In this document: positions 17,086 through 27,335 of the stretch, piece after piece
Layout of the letters: every line of letters starts with the position of its first letter
How positions within the stretch are numbered: position 1 is the stretch's first letter
From: a virus
Length of the DNA: 64,000 bases
IMG/VR virus record: IMGVR_UViG_3300034683_000092
Coordinates: 1 to 64,000 of that record
Reading direction: 5' to 3' (one strand)
Position numbers and translations under genes: made by a program
The notes under the pieces: model-generated
Seen by the model: only the letters and a program-made list of their open reading frames with translations
Databases searched by the model: none
Told to the model about the DNA's origin: nothing

Positions 17086-20000
17086 TTAATTGTGTTTATT
17101 TTTGTAATTCCTATTAAAGTAATCATCATTGCCTAAATATGTGGCATCGTCTTTTCTTACACTCTTTTTGACTCCATCATCTCCAGCTAATCTGAGCCTA
17201 TCTTCACGCAGCAGCATTAGCATAGCTAAGGCATCTACACGGTCAGTATTGAGGTCTTCAGACCACATTGAAAGCTCTTGTAACAAGGCTCTGTACTTTA
17301 TAGTATGAAGCTTCATTATATTAACTTCTTCTATTTCGATACTGCCATCAGCTTTCTCTATTTGCCTTTCCATTTCTACAGGCTTTAATAGATAATCTCT
17401 GATACAACGCCTTCCGTATGGAGCTACTTGTCCGTAGTTTCCAACTCCTTTCTTTTTATTCCCATACGTACCTGGCTTTATTATTTCTTTATCTGCCAAA
17501 AACTCTAGCGTATCAGACAGTAGGTATAATGAATTATGCTGTGAGAAGTATTTAAATAATCCTTTTTTGTTATTTTCATAATTCAACTCTGCGTTATAAA
17601 ATAAGCAGGCTCTCCTGCATATTTCATAAAAGTCATCTGCAAACATTGGTCTTCCAGTATATTCAAATACTAAGTCGTCGGTAAATAAATCAAGTATATA
17701 AAAAGATCCTAAAGATAAAGTTTCAGAGGTGTCGTCGTCATCAGTTATGTTATCGTATAAGCTTTTTATCTTATACTTCTGGGAGTCACCTCCATACCAC
17801 ACCACCTCAATGTGGATACGTCTGTTAATTCAGACCAGCTCAGCATATATCATCATCCAAAACGATTGGATGGCGGGCACTCTTGGTGGATTATATTCTG
17901 CTTAAAAACAGTTTCACCACTATGCGTTACAATGTTTAATACTTTTAAATATTAAATTATCTCGGTATTTTCTATTAAGACTTCTACCGATTTTGCCCAC
18001 TTATTCAATTAGTGTTACCACTAAAGGGTGCTAAATCAACACGTCACTACCAGCTATATATCTTCCACTTGGGACTTTACCACTGGAATCCTTTTCTGGC
18101 ATTCTAAGGATATGAACGGCTCCTTCTTTTTTATTATCTTTATGAGGAAACTCCATTATTGGTTGTAAATCTGAATCAGGTTTAAACTTAACCTCTCCAT
18201 CTTCAATGTATAGATACCCGACATACATGTCATTATAAGAAGACGGATTTGAGTCTAACTCATTAATTCTATCATTTAATTCAGCAGACGGGAATATAGA
18301 TCCACTTCTTCTCATGATTGCATCTTGTAATGTAAATGCAGTTTCAGCTTTACGTCTAGTAAGCATCATTGGGTCTGATGAATTATACTTCAGATTAACC
18401 CTATACTTTATCTCAGAAAGCATTGCACCGATTACGTCAGATACACCATCTTTATTATAATAACCAATTCTATTTATATATCCTGGGAAAAAGAATATGG
18501 TTTTTCTACTACCATTTGATCCTTTATCATAGAAGTTTGGTAGTCCATATATGTTATAACCAGATGGGCTTTGTATCAATTCTAATGCTCCTGTAAAGTC
18601 TGAATTCTCTTCACCACCTGTTCCAATAGAGTAACTTTGCCCAGCAGCAGCCTGCCCTTCTTGCACGTTTGGTAATGTTGTCTGGTAAAAATCTAAGTAA
18701 TTTGGGAAGAACCCAAACTCTTCTACAGCCTGAAAAGATGAATTATGCGTTATAACAAAGTCTCCAATAAGATATAAATGGCTATCATTATCTACTGTTA
18801 CACATTTAGCTTGCTCTCTTCCAACTAGTTCTATATTTATTATTCTTGATTTACTAGGACATTTGTTTATTCTAACAGAATGACTACCTGAATAACAGCC
18901 CCATCCTAAGCTTCTAGCTATTCTGGATATAATCTCTACTTCTTTTTTGTCTAAGTCATTGAGCCACAGGTAGTTATAGTAAATATTGTCGTCGTATTTG
19001 GCTTTAAAATACTGAAGCCTTTGATATATTGATAACTCCAATATGTTACCACCAGAATCAACAAACTCAACTACATCTACATCTTTCTCGCATAAAGCCT
19101 CTATTGGGCTACAGCTTCTTATATAGACATAATTTGATTTCATTAAGTCTATTAGCTCCTCTGTCGTTTTATCGACTTTCTTGCCAAGTATATCAACTTG
19201 CCATAAGTGATCTAAAGTAGAATGAACCGTTCTTCCATCTGATAGTTCTATTTTATAAATATCTTGTTCTCCAACCTCATGTATTTGTATAACATTTGTT
19301 GGTTTTCCATCATCTCCTATTAGTGTATCTCCAAGTTTAATGTCTCCCCACTTTTTAATACCAGAATATGTTATTACTTTTTCAGAGTATGGATGAGGCC
19401 TCTTACCACGGGCTTTACCTGGGTCATCTTTAATAGCTAGTCCCAATACCTCGTTTTGCGAACCTCTAGGCCTATTCTCTGAGTCCATAAACCCACTCTT
19501 CCACTGCATCTCAGACATCGAATCCTTGAGCCTTAATGATGGAAATTCAGTATGGTCTCCACAATGATTAATAGCATTAACAAACTTATCTAACGTACCA
19601 TCTTTATTTAGATACTCTTTTAAGTAAGAAAACATATTAGCTTTAACCTTTGACTTATTGAAGTCATCCTCTCCAAGTAAAAACAGTTTTGCTAATATAG
19701 CCGCTACGGAATAAGAGTTGTGAGTTGGTACACACTCATTTATCAAATAGCAGCCAGATTCATTATCAACTGTAACGCATTTACATTGCTTTTCACCAAT
19801 TTCTACAACGTTTGTTATTTCTGATTTATCGCCAAACTCTTCAATCGAACATGGGCTGTTTTTTATATAATAAGAATGATCTTTGTTTTGTAAACATAAA
19901 CTTAGATCATACGTGCTTAAATCTATATGGGTTATATCGTTATCTCTGTATATAATCCATTCGTGATCTATAGATGCCTCGACTGATCTACCATCTGATA

Positions 20001-20751
20001 AAGTCAATTTATAAACAATTGCAGAGTCGTCAAATGGTATATCTATTACAGTAGTAGGCTTTCCATCATCACCAAATAAAACGTCCCCAACTTCTATATC
20101 TCCCCACTTTTTAACGCCATTAGGTGTATATACAAACTCATCGTACGGATGCGCTTTTGATGCACCTCTACATGCTATTTCAGCTCCATGCTGGCCGCCT
20201 TTAAAGTCATTATATAGACCTCCATATCTAGCTTGTTCTATATAATGGTATCTCCAGTAAATACCCTCCCACATATCAGGGAAGTCATCTAATCTAGTAC
20301 CAAAGGTCTTGCTTGCGTCTAAACGAACAACAGTGATAGGCATATAGTTTAAATAGAAATATAAATGCCCAGTGACCCATTCTCCGTCAGACGGTCGCAC
20401 CATGCCGTATCTACATCTGTGAACCTCTTGCTTTAAGAATCTATAAAACTCGCTATTCTTATTAGGGTTCGGCTTTAGCTTGGTGTATACTCCATGTTCT
20501 CTAAAATGCATTAAGGCTGGCCTGAAATAGTCCATGTCTTCTAATACATGAGGTTTAACTAAATCAACAATTATTCTTCCCTGAGAATCTCTTGGTCTGT
20601 CTTTAGCTCTTTCTCTATTTGGAGATATTAAGTTCTGTATAAATGGTACATTAGATATGTATTCTATAAGAGTATCCCTTACTTCTCTATCCAGCGAATC
20701 TAATAGCTCATCAGTTAGCTGCGTCTGAAACTCATTAACTTCTATTGCCAT
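17086..20751 (-). CDS. Terminase large subunit (two inteins, one group I intron)
   Basis: Spliced coding sequence is complement(17086..17741, 18039..20751), 1122 residues before intein removal and 757 after. The ATPase part has a P-loop variant CRGASK|S split by intein 1, and EEFG (Walker B) just after intein 2. The nuclease part begins YIAGSD. Joining exons gives YIAGSDVYDDDTSETLSLGS, the conserved acidic nuclease motif of crAss-type terminases, then ILDLFTDDLVFEYTGRPMF and CRRACLFYNAELNYENNKKG. The enzyme translocates DNA into the prohead and cuts concatemers. Without splicing, both halves would be nonfunctional: the long frame stops at 18031. Confidence 0.9.
17742..18038 (-). ncRNA. Group I intron in terminase gene (297 nt, no ORF)
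   Basis: On the minus strand the exon ends in U (GACGTGT) and the intron ends in G (AACTG), the group I rule. These ends are the ones that restore the conserved YDDD nuclease motif in frame. The 3' part has the same plan as the intron at 44674-44958: a GGAG-GUGA-CUCC hairpin, AGAAG, a terminal hairpin GUAUAAG/CUUAUAC with a loop rich in A, then GAUAACA...G. A GGGCAAAAUCGGU...ACCGAGAUAA element near the 5' side looks like the core. There is no homing endonuclease frame. Confidence 0.8.
18742..19398 (-). other. Intein 2 in terminase (219 residues, class 3 signature)
   Basis: Residues 452-670 of the precursor, from Pro1 (PHPYSEK) to THN followed by Ser+1. It lacks an N-terminal Cys/Ser/Thr. The class 3 W-C-T triad is visible: Trp two residues after the block B His (TLDHLW), Cys at block F position 4 (AKCVTVD, where most inteins have Asp), and Thr before the terminal His-Asn (VITHN). 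It interrupts GKR|SSFQAVEEFG beside Walker B. About 100 extra residues between blocks B and F include EVEIISRIARSLGWG, possibly an endonuclease remnant; no intact LAGLIDADG motif. Confidence 0.88.
19717..20154 (-). other. Intein 1 in terminase (146 residues, class 3 mini-intein)
   Basis: Residues 200-345 of the precursor, from Ala1 (AHPYDEF) to THN followed by Ser+1. The W-C-T triad is present: SIDHEW, CKCVTVD and VPTHN. There is no endonuclease domain. It splits the P-loop between Lys199 and the following Ser, so ATPase activity requires splicing. It is clearly homologous to intein 2 (shared KKWGDI, GDDGKPT and CVTVDN segments), so one probably derives from the other or both from a close relative. 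Confidence 0.9.
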
Positions 20752-20992
20752 CTTTTATTTTATTTATTAATAGTTCTATAATATCCATATAGACTGAATC
20801 ATAAGAATCTTCTTCTTGAGTATATCTAGAATGCATTATAAAAGGCTCTTTCTTATTAGATGTATCATATATCTCTATAATAGATTCATACGTATTACTA
20901 AAAGATGATATAACTCTAGTCTTCATCTTTCTTTCAATCAATAGAGGCCCATTTAAAGAACTGCTTATTTTATTTAATATATCTATCCACAT
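20735..20992 (-). CDS. Hypothetical protein upstream of terminase
   Basis: 85 residues, no recognised motif. It overlaps the terminase start by 17 bp, so it is translationally coupled to it. A small packaging or regulatory role is possible by position only. Confidence 0.55.
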   Translation of the reverse strand: MWIDILNKISSSLNGPLLIERKMKTRVISSFSNTYESIIEIYDTSNKKEPFIMHSRYTQEEDSYDSVYMDIIELLINKIKDGNRS

Positions 20993-20993
20993 A

Positions 20994-21548
20994 CTATAAT
21001 AATTCGTCGTCTAGGATTTTCCTTTTAGCATTACCTCTAGCAGCTACTTCTTCTTCTATATCTTTGCGTATAAGTCTTTCTGCATCTGCTATCTTACCAG
21101 CTAACACAATACCTTTCTCAATAGTACTCATTAAGCTATTAAGAGTATGCTTTGGCTTTCCGTTGACCTCTTCTGTAAAGTCCGCTGTTCTAAGTATATC
21201 TCTGATTTTATCGAGAGCAATCTTACTGTCTTTAAGTAGTTCCGTGGCAGATGTATTGCAATGAGCTTTGTATATCTCTACAGCCTCTTTTAATAGAGCA
21301 TCTTTCTTGACTTTAATAAGCCCCTCTGTTTCTATAATAATACGATCTCGCTCGTTGTCATCGGTTATATACATATAATCGCTTCTTGGGTCATACATGA
21401 AATACAAATAAGAAGCAGCTTGCATATACTCCTCTTTGTCTTTCGTTCTATCCTTATTATAGATCATCCTTAAAGGCTTTATGAGAAGCGCCTCGTCAGA
21501 GATGGATAGAATTCCATTTGTTATTTTTATAAGTGTTGTCATAAGCAT
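20994..21548 (-). CDS. Terminase-adjacent protein, possible small terminase
   Basis: 184 residues, mostly helical. Contains AASYLYFMYDPRSDYMY near residue 45 and a long helical region ending in acidic residues. Proteins of this type lie beside the large terminase gene in related Bacteroidota phages, making it a candidate for the small terminase subunit. I cannot see a clear DNA-binding motif. The ATG immediately follows the U-run of a terminator hairpin. Confidence 0.5.
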   Translation of the reverse strand: MLMTTLIKITNGILSISDEALLIKPLRMIYNKDRTKDKEEYMQAASYLYFMYDPRSDYMYITDDNERDRIIIETEGLIKVKKDALLKEAVEIYKAHCNTSATELLKDSKIALDKIRDILRTADFTEEVNGKPKHTLNSLMSTIEKGIVLAGKIADAERLIRKDIEEEVAARGNAKRKILDDELL

Positions 21549-21575
21549 AAAAAGCCCAAGCTATTAACCTGGGCT
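21549..21575 (-). terminator. Intrinsic terminator before terminase module
   Basis: Minus-strand hairpin AGCCCA...TGGGCT followed by U5, just past the stop of the GroES-like gene. The next gene's ATG begins right after the U-run, so read-through or an unseen promoter is required for the terminase genes. Confidence 0.75.
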
Positions 21576-21584
21576 ATTATTAGT

Positions 21585-22076
21585 TTATTTTCTTTTCTTA
21601 AGTCTCAATGGTTTTGATTCAATATCTGGCATAAAACCAATGTCTATATCTTCTTTAACATCAACTGCCTCTGGCTCTGCTACAACATGTTGCACTGGTG
21701 AGTCTTCTACAACCATCTCGTTTATAATCATAACAAGGTCTGTGTCAAATATGCTAAGCAACTCCTTACCGTCAACGATGACGGATGGAATATTGTACTG
21801 TTTAACAGCGTTGTAGTACTCATCCATGCTCTCTTTTAAAGAGTCCTTTGTCTGTACTGGAGTTGTATATTTATCAAAATTAATATATACTAAATCACCT
21901 ACAGACACAGATCTAACCTGAGCACCAATAGCTATTACTTTTTGTATCTGTTTAACCTTGCCAACAAACTCACTATCAACGATTCCATTGTAAGTACAAT
22001 CTTCTATTGTATAAACATCAGACGTTGTCAGAATCCCATTGAACATCGGTGTTACTTTCTTCAATACTATTGCCAT
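21585..22076 (-). CDS. GroES-like co-chaperonin
   Basis: 163 residues. The central stretch GKVKQIQKVIAIGAQVRSVSVGDLVYINFDKY matches the GroES core pattern (V-x-A-V/I-G-x-x-V-R, then V-x-V-G-D-x-V). A later IPSVIVDGKELLSIFDTDLVMII resembles the C-terminal strand of GroES. A charged tail extends beyond the domain. With the phage GroEL at 24303-25865 it could form a phage chaperonin system for capsid folding. It overlaps the previous gene by 59 bp. Confidence 0.65.
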   Translation of the reverse strand: MAIVLKKVTPMFNGILTTSDVYTIEDCTYNGIVDSEFVGKVKQIQKVIAIGAQVRSVSVGDLVYINFDKYTTPVQTKDSLKESMDEYYNAVKQYNIPSVIVDGKELLSIFDTDLVMIINEMVVEDSPVQHVVAEPEAVDVKEDIDIGFMPDIESKPLRLKKRK

Positions 22077-22353
22077 ATAATTCTTTTCTTTTTTGTAATT
22101 TCTTAATCTTTTTGTAGTCGCAATAAATAGTACCTAACTTAGATACAGCAACACTATAAGGCTTGCTTAAATAATCTTCCTCTGTGTCAATATTATCCAT
22201 TTGATACCCAACCATAAAGTCCTTAATAAACCTCCAGTATAGCATGTATGCCCTACGAACTTTTCTGTAGGGCATATTCTTTTCTTCTGCTATAACTCTT
22301 AGTATATGATCTATGTCTTTATGGTTTCTCCTTGTTATTCTTACTCTACCCAT
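22018..22353 (-). CDS. Hypothetical basic protein
   Basis: 111 residues from ATG at 22353 (MGRVRITRRNHKDID); a start six codons earlier is possible. The N-terminal half is basic (many Arg/Lys), the C-terminus acidic. A nucleic-acid-binding role is plausible from charge. It overlaps genes on both sides, so it is part of a dense operon. Confidence 0.55.
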   Translation of the reverse strand: MGRVRITRRNHKDIDHILRVIAEEKNMPYRKVRRAYMLYWRFIKDFMVGYQMDNIDTEEDYLSKPYSVAVSKLGTIYCDYKKIKKLQKRKELYGNSIEESNTDVQWDSDNV

Positions 22354-22729
22354 TTTGTATATCAAATACAACTATCATATTAAACGATTTAGCATCTAAA
22401 TCAAGATTTGGTATAAATCGTTTATTAATCCTGTTATCCTTAATTATCCCAGTCTTTCTTAGCTTAGAAAGCATACATTCAACACCATTGCTACTCATGC
22501 CAATCTCTTCTGCTATAGCCTTTTTGTGAATATCAGCTAGAAGATTCATGTCTAATAGAGCATCGTCTTTAATCATCTCAGACAGCTCATAGCGCTTTTT
22601 CAATAAAGCAGCAAGAGTAATCATCTCTTTATTTCTAAGGTTATGAAATGGTCTTGTAAACAACACCCAATAGTGAAAGAAATCATCTATTGTTGTTGGT
22701 AGTTTAGTAAATGAGCCGTCTTTAATCAT
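22346..22729 (-). CDS. Helix-turn-helix protein
   Basis: 127 residues. The segment KKAIAEEIGMSSNGVECMLSKLRKTGII (about 72-100) reads as a winged helix-turn-helix, with SSNGVECMLSKLRK as the recognition helix. It is likely a DNA-binding regulator or replication accessory protein. The stop and start of adjacent genes overlap. Confidence 0.65.
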   Translation of the reverse strand: MIKDGSFTKLPTTIDDFFHYWVLFTRPFHNLRNKEMITLAALLKKRYELSEMIKDDALLDMNLLADIHKKAIAEEIGMSSNGVECMLSKLRKTGIIKDNRINKRFIPNLDLDAKSFNMIVVFDIQNG

Positions 22730-23049
22730 TAATCTATTGTATTAGTGTTATGAGTTTCCTCTTCTATTGCAGCCTGTGGATATATTGTTTCATCCAACTC
22801 GTCAAGCGCCTTATATAAAAGTTTGTCTTTTGCATACTTCTGAAATACATCAGCGTGTTTTACGATCTCAATTAAATAATCAAGCCTTTTAAACATTATA
22901 AAATTCTTAGCCTCAGCCAATTGTTCTTTCAATTTAGAATTCTCATAATGCAACTGATTAAAGATATTCTGTATCTCCTCTGCCGTTAAAGGCTTTTTCT
23001 CATTACTTACTTGCTCTGCGCCATCTTGAACGCTACATTTTTTTGCCAT
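22729..23049 (-). CDS. Hypothetical protein with coiled-coil segment
   Basis: 106 residues. Residues 20-55 are a likely coiled coil (IFNQLHYENSKLKEQLAEAK). Acidic C-terminus. Function unknown; overlaps the zinc-ribbon gene upstream by 43 bp. Confidence 0.55.
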   Translation of the reverse strand: MAKKCSVQDGAEQVSNEKKPLTAEEIQNIFNQLHYENSKLKEQLAEAKNFIMFKRLDYLIEIVKHADVFQKYAKDKLLYKALDELDETIYPQAAIEEETHNTNTID

Positions 23050-23300
23050 TCTTTTTGCTTATTACCGTTATTTAAATAGTTTTCTCCATATCTAGATTTA
23101 TACATCTCTTGCCAAGAAAAAATGTCTGTCTTATCTATATCAACAGAAGTGCATTTATCACAATAGCATTCAAACCCTAAACGCATTGGGTCATCAACTC
23201 GTTTAATCTTTAAAGATAAACACCTTTTGCAATAATGAACCTCTTCTTTATTATATGTATTACTTAATTGATCGTTCTCAATCTGAATGCTATTATCCAT
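23007..23300 (-). CDS. Zinc-ribbon protein
   Basis: 97 residues with CKRC near residue 19 and CYCDKC near 45, a four-cysteine zinc-binding pair, followed by FSWQEMYKSRYG. Similar small proteins are common in Bacteroidota phages. A nucleic-acid or protein adaptor role is possible. Confidence 0.6.
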   Translation of the reverse strand: MDNSIQIENDQLSNTYNKEEVHYCKRCLSLKIKRVDDPMRLGFECYCDKCTSVDIDKTDIFSWQEMYKSRYGENYLNNGNKQKEWQKNVAFKMAQSK

Positions 23301-23302
23301 AA

Positions 23303-23488
23303 TTATACTAAAATTGCGCTATACCCAGCGGGGTCAGCAGTGAAATACCTAATTGCCATATCTTTTGATTCTGCCTTCACGCTGCCAACATATCGTCTAT
23401 CAAAGATAGCTGCTGGATTACCAGGCTTAAAAGATTCATTTAGCTCATTCTCATCGAATGTCATAACAAATACATCGTACATCTTCAT
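23303..23488 (-). CDS. Small hypothetical protein
   Basis: 61 residues (MKMYDVFVMTFDENELNES...). It reads like small phage proteins with a beta-alpha-beta start and no catalytic residues. 4 bp from the upstream gene. Confidence 0.5.
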   Translation of the reverse strand: MKMYDVFVMTFDENELNESFKPGNPAAIFDRRYVGSVKAESKDMAIRYFTADPAGYSAILV

Positions 23489-23492
23489 AATA

Positions 23493-23897
23493 CTAAGTTA
23501 TTAAATTTATTAAATCATTAGAACGTTTATCCATTAAGAAAGCAAGGCATTTAGCCATAGCCACTGAATGTATATCCATTATTTTATTATCATCAATCTT
23601 TATCATGCTTGGAGTCAATGTCTCCATGTTCATGTTTTTAGGTTTATCAAAATACAAAGTAACATCTGGCTCCACTATAGACACAGTCATGTTCTCTGTA
23701 GTAATATCGTCTTTAACTACAAAATCATAAGCTACCTGACATATAAGCCTTACGACTCCTGAATCTATTTTTGTTTTTGCATTCTGAACTTCATAAGAAG
23801 TGCTTTTAAGTTTAAACCTAGAACCAGAAACAGCTAAAGCAAACATATCTTTCACTGATTCGTAAACAGCTTTTTTTATTCTAATATCATCACTCAT
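23493..23897 (-). CDS. Hypothetical protein, first gene of small-gene operon
   Basis: 134 residues, mixed alpha/beta, no recognised family. It is the first gene of the unit 21585-23897 and lies just downstream of a TAnnTTTGC -7 box. Confidence 0.55.
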   Translation of the reverse strand: MSDDIRIKKAVYESVKDMFALAVSGSRFKLKSTSYEVQNAKTKIDSGVVRLICQVAYDFVVKDDITTENMTVSIVEPDVTLYFDKPKNMNMETLTPSMIKIDDNKIMDIHSVAMAKCLAFLMDKRSNDLINLIT

Positions 23898-23930
23898 AAT
23901 CTATTGTTTTAATTACTCTGCAAAGGTATG

Positions 23931-23938
23931 TATTATTT
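23931..23938 (-). promoter_or_regulatory. -7 promoter box (TACCTTTG)
   Basis: Exact match to TAnnTTTG followed by C, 34 bp upstream of the 23897 start. The -33 box is not clear, so confidence is moderate. Confidence 0.5.
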
Positions 23939-24003
23939 TTTATATATGCAAGCCTTTTGACATATTTCTTCTATCAATTAACTTAGTTTAACTATATATA
24001 CAA

Positions 24004-24036
24004 CAAAAGGGACTCAACAACTAGTGTTAAGCCCCT
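24004..24036 (-). terminator. Terminator of the GroEL transcript
   Basis: Minus-strand hairpin with arms GGGGCTTAACA and TGTTGAGTCCC (one G bulged) and a U-rich tail. It ends the GroEL, holin-like and micro-ORF unit before the next promoter. Confidence 0.75.
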
Positions 24037-24044
24037 TCTTTCTT

Positions 24045-24080
24045 TTACTTTGGACGTTTGCGTCCGCCTTTACATGCCAT
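24045..24080 (-). CDS. Possible 11-residue micro-ORF
   Basis: ATG to TAA encoding MACKGGRKRPK, between the holin-like gene and the terminator. It is too short to be sure of, but is highly basic with clean start and stop codons and lies in the transcribed GroEL unit. Confidence 0.25.
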   Translation of the reverse strand: MACKGGRKRPK

Positions 24081-24084
24081 AATG

Positions 24085-25973
<1,889 letters not shown>

Positions 25974-25974
25974 T

Positions 25975-26294
25975 TATTTTTGGGTAAAAGGAACCTACCT
26001 GAAAGTCTTACAACTCCCAGGCAATCCGCTCACGCTCCTATTGGATACGTATTTCTCACTTCGTATACGCTTATTCAGCTTAAACTTATAGGCGGCTCAT
26101 TCCACTTTTCTGACGTCTAGACCCGTTTATTATTATTAGTTTTCATCCTTAGTTATCTCTAGAGCGAATTTCCCTGTACCCTTTTCACAGCTTATGTGGC
26201 TCGCTAATCTAACGGAATTCTAGTGGAACATACAAGTCTATCATCCTTGTGATAATCCTTGCTAATCAATAGAAGATAAGCGTCAACTATTAAT
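25975..26294 (-). ncRNA. Long structured leader RNA before GroEL
   Basis: About 320 nt transcribed from the promoter at 26301-26332, ending ~110 nt before the GroEL start. It is clearly richer in G and C than the flanking DNA and contains many short helices, for example CAAG-ATTATCA/TGATAG-CTTG near 26240 and CCTG..AGT/ACT..CAGG near 26010. It contains no convincing ORF. It does not match RNase P, tmRNA, 6S or group I cores as I know them. It could be a cis-regulator, an independent ncRNA or both. Confidence 0.6.
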
Positions 26295-26300
26295 CAAGTG

Positions 26301-26332
26301 CAAAGATAATATATCTAAATTTAATATGCAAA
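26301..26332 (-). promoter_or_regulatory. Strong Bacteroidota promoter for leader RNA and GroEL
   Basis: -33 TTTG (26329-26332), 20-bp spacer, -7 TATCTTTG (26301-26308), on the minus strand. This is the best promoter match I found in the window. The structured RNA begins just downstream. Confidence 0.85.
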
Positions 26333-26679
26333 TAGGTTTCCATAAAAAACATTAAACGTTTCAAAAAACTACAGAAATGAGTAATATAGAACAATTAATG
26401 AGTCAAATGGAATAGTCTTAAATGCAAAACAGCAGCTGTGCCTAAAGAATCAAAGCGTATATAGGCCTTTTAAACGGATTTTTTCCACAACATATTTTTT
26501 TTCAGAACTAAAAATTTTTGTGTTAGAGGGGGATACCCCATACTAACCCCCATACGGCATTGCTCTGCAGGGGGTTCGTCCCTACCCTGCTTTGCCTTGT
26601 ATCTATATATTTTATATATATGGTTACTTGTAATTTTAGGAACGTGTTTATTATTTATTCATTTTAAATTTTAATCAAA
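26333..26679. other. Divergent intergenic control region with GC-rich hairpins
   Basis: No gene seen. It separates the minus- and plus-strand halves. Within it, 26545-26576 forms AACCCCC/GGGGGTT, while 26567-26590 forms GCAGGG/CCCTGC; the two overlap and exclude each other. These are the most GC-rich runs in an AT-rich stretch. TTTTCCACA near 26481 resembles half of a DnaA box. A plus-strand promoter must be here, but I do not see an exact consensus. A replication origin or regulatory switch is possible. Confidence 0.5.
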
Positions 26680-27093
26680 ATGAGAAATTTAACCAAGGCG
26701 CAAAAAGCTGAAAAAATCAGCCAAGCCAAGTCTATTTTAATCAACGCTACAAAGAGTTTAGGGTTTGCAATGTTGCCGCCGAATGAAACGTTTGACGTTT
26801 CAATAAAAGACGGCGTTACGATTGACTCTATAGAGTCTAGTGCAATAACCACAGAATCAGGCGTACACAAATTTGTGCCCGTTATTTGTGAATCATCAGA
26901 CGGCAAAACGTATGAGTCTTCTTTGTACTGTGGTCACAACGACAAAACGCCCGCCGATAGGATTGATTGGCACGTAGCGCTTTTCGAGGAATGTAGTGAC
27001 GTTATTAATGAGCTTTCTTTTATCGGTAAAACATCCGATATAAGAAAGAATAAGAATGGTTACGACGTTACTTATTTAAGTATTCAAGAGTAA
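26680..27093 (+). CDS. First rightward protein, unknown
   Basis: 137 residues (MRNLTKAQKAEKISQAKSIL...), a basic helical start then a beta-rich domain. No family recognised. As the first plus-strand gene after the divergent region, followed by its own terminator, it is a candidate for an immediate-early protein. The leader is A/T-rich without a Shine-Dalgarno sequence. Confidence 0.65.
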   Translation: MRNLTKAQKAEKISQAKSILINATKSLGFAMLPPNETFDVSIKDGVTIDSIESSAITTESGVHKFVPVICESSDGKTYESSLYCGHNDKTPADRIDWHVALFEECSDVINELSFIGKTSDIRKNKNGYDVTYLSIQE

Positions 27094-27101
27094 ACCTTTG
27101 T

Positions 27102-27136
27102 GTGCCCGTACCTTTGTGTGCGGGTGCTTTTTTTTG
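27102..27136 (+). terminator. Intrinsic terminator after first rightward gene
   Basis: Stem GCCCG/CGGGT with an 8-U tail; the loop repeats CCTTTGTGTG, which also precedes the stem. Confidence 0.7.
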
Positions 27137-27146
27137 TATTATTAAT

Positions 27147-27335
27147 GCAAAGACGCTGAGTTTTATCTTATAGAAACAGCTTTTGGTATTTATAATACAA
27201 ACCTTTTTATTGCTTATAAAGCAAAGACGCTGAGTTAACCATTTATATCTATAGAAGAATCCTTTCTATTATAGACATAAATACACCTTATATATATAGC
27301 TCAAAAAACGTTTATTAAATCTAAGACGTTGAGTT
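27147..27335 (+). repeat. Three direct repeats AAAGACGCTGAGTT
   Basis: Copies at 27147-27162 and 27221-27236 (GCAAAGACGCTGAGTT, identical over 16 bp) and 27322-27335 (TAAGACGTTGAGTT, two differences). They lie between the first rightward gene's terminator and the next gene. The region 27137-27425 holds no gene. Regulator binding sites or iterons are both possible. Confidence 0.6.

Noticed and set aside
17086-18031. Terminase gene broken by a frameshift or nonsense mutation (pseudogene)
   Set aside because: The break is a ~300-nt insert with intron-like helices; exact removal with the group I U/G rule restores a conserved motif in frame. A pseudogene does not explain this.
20735-21548. Confident assignment of the small terminase subunit
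   Set aside because: Position next to the large terminase is suggestive, but no clear helix-turn-helix or oligomerisation motif is visible, so it is listed only as a possibility.
25975-26294. RNase P RNA, tmRNA or group I intron upstream of GroEL
   Set aside because: None of the conserved cores known to me can be placed, and GroEL starts with a complete N-terminus, so no upstream exon is needed.
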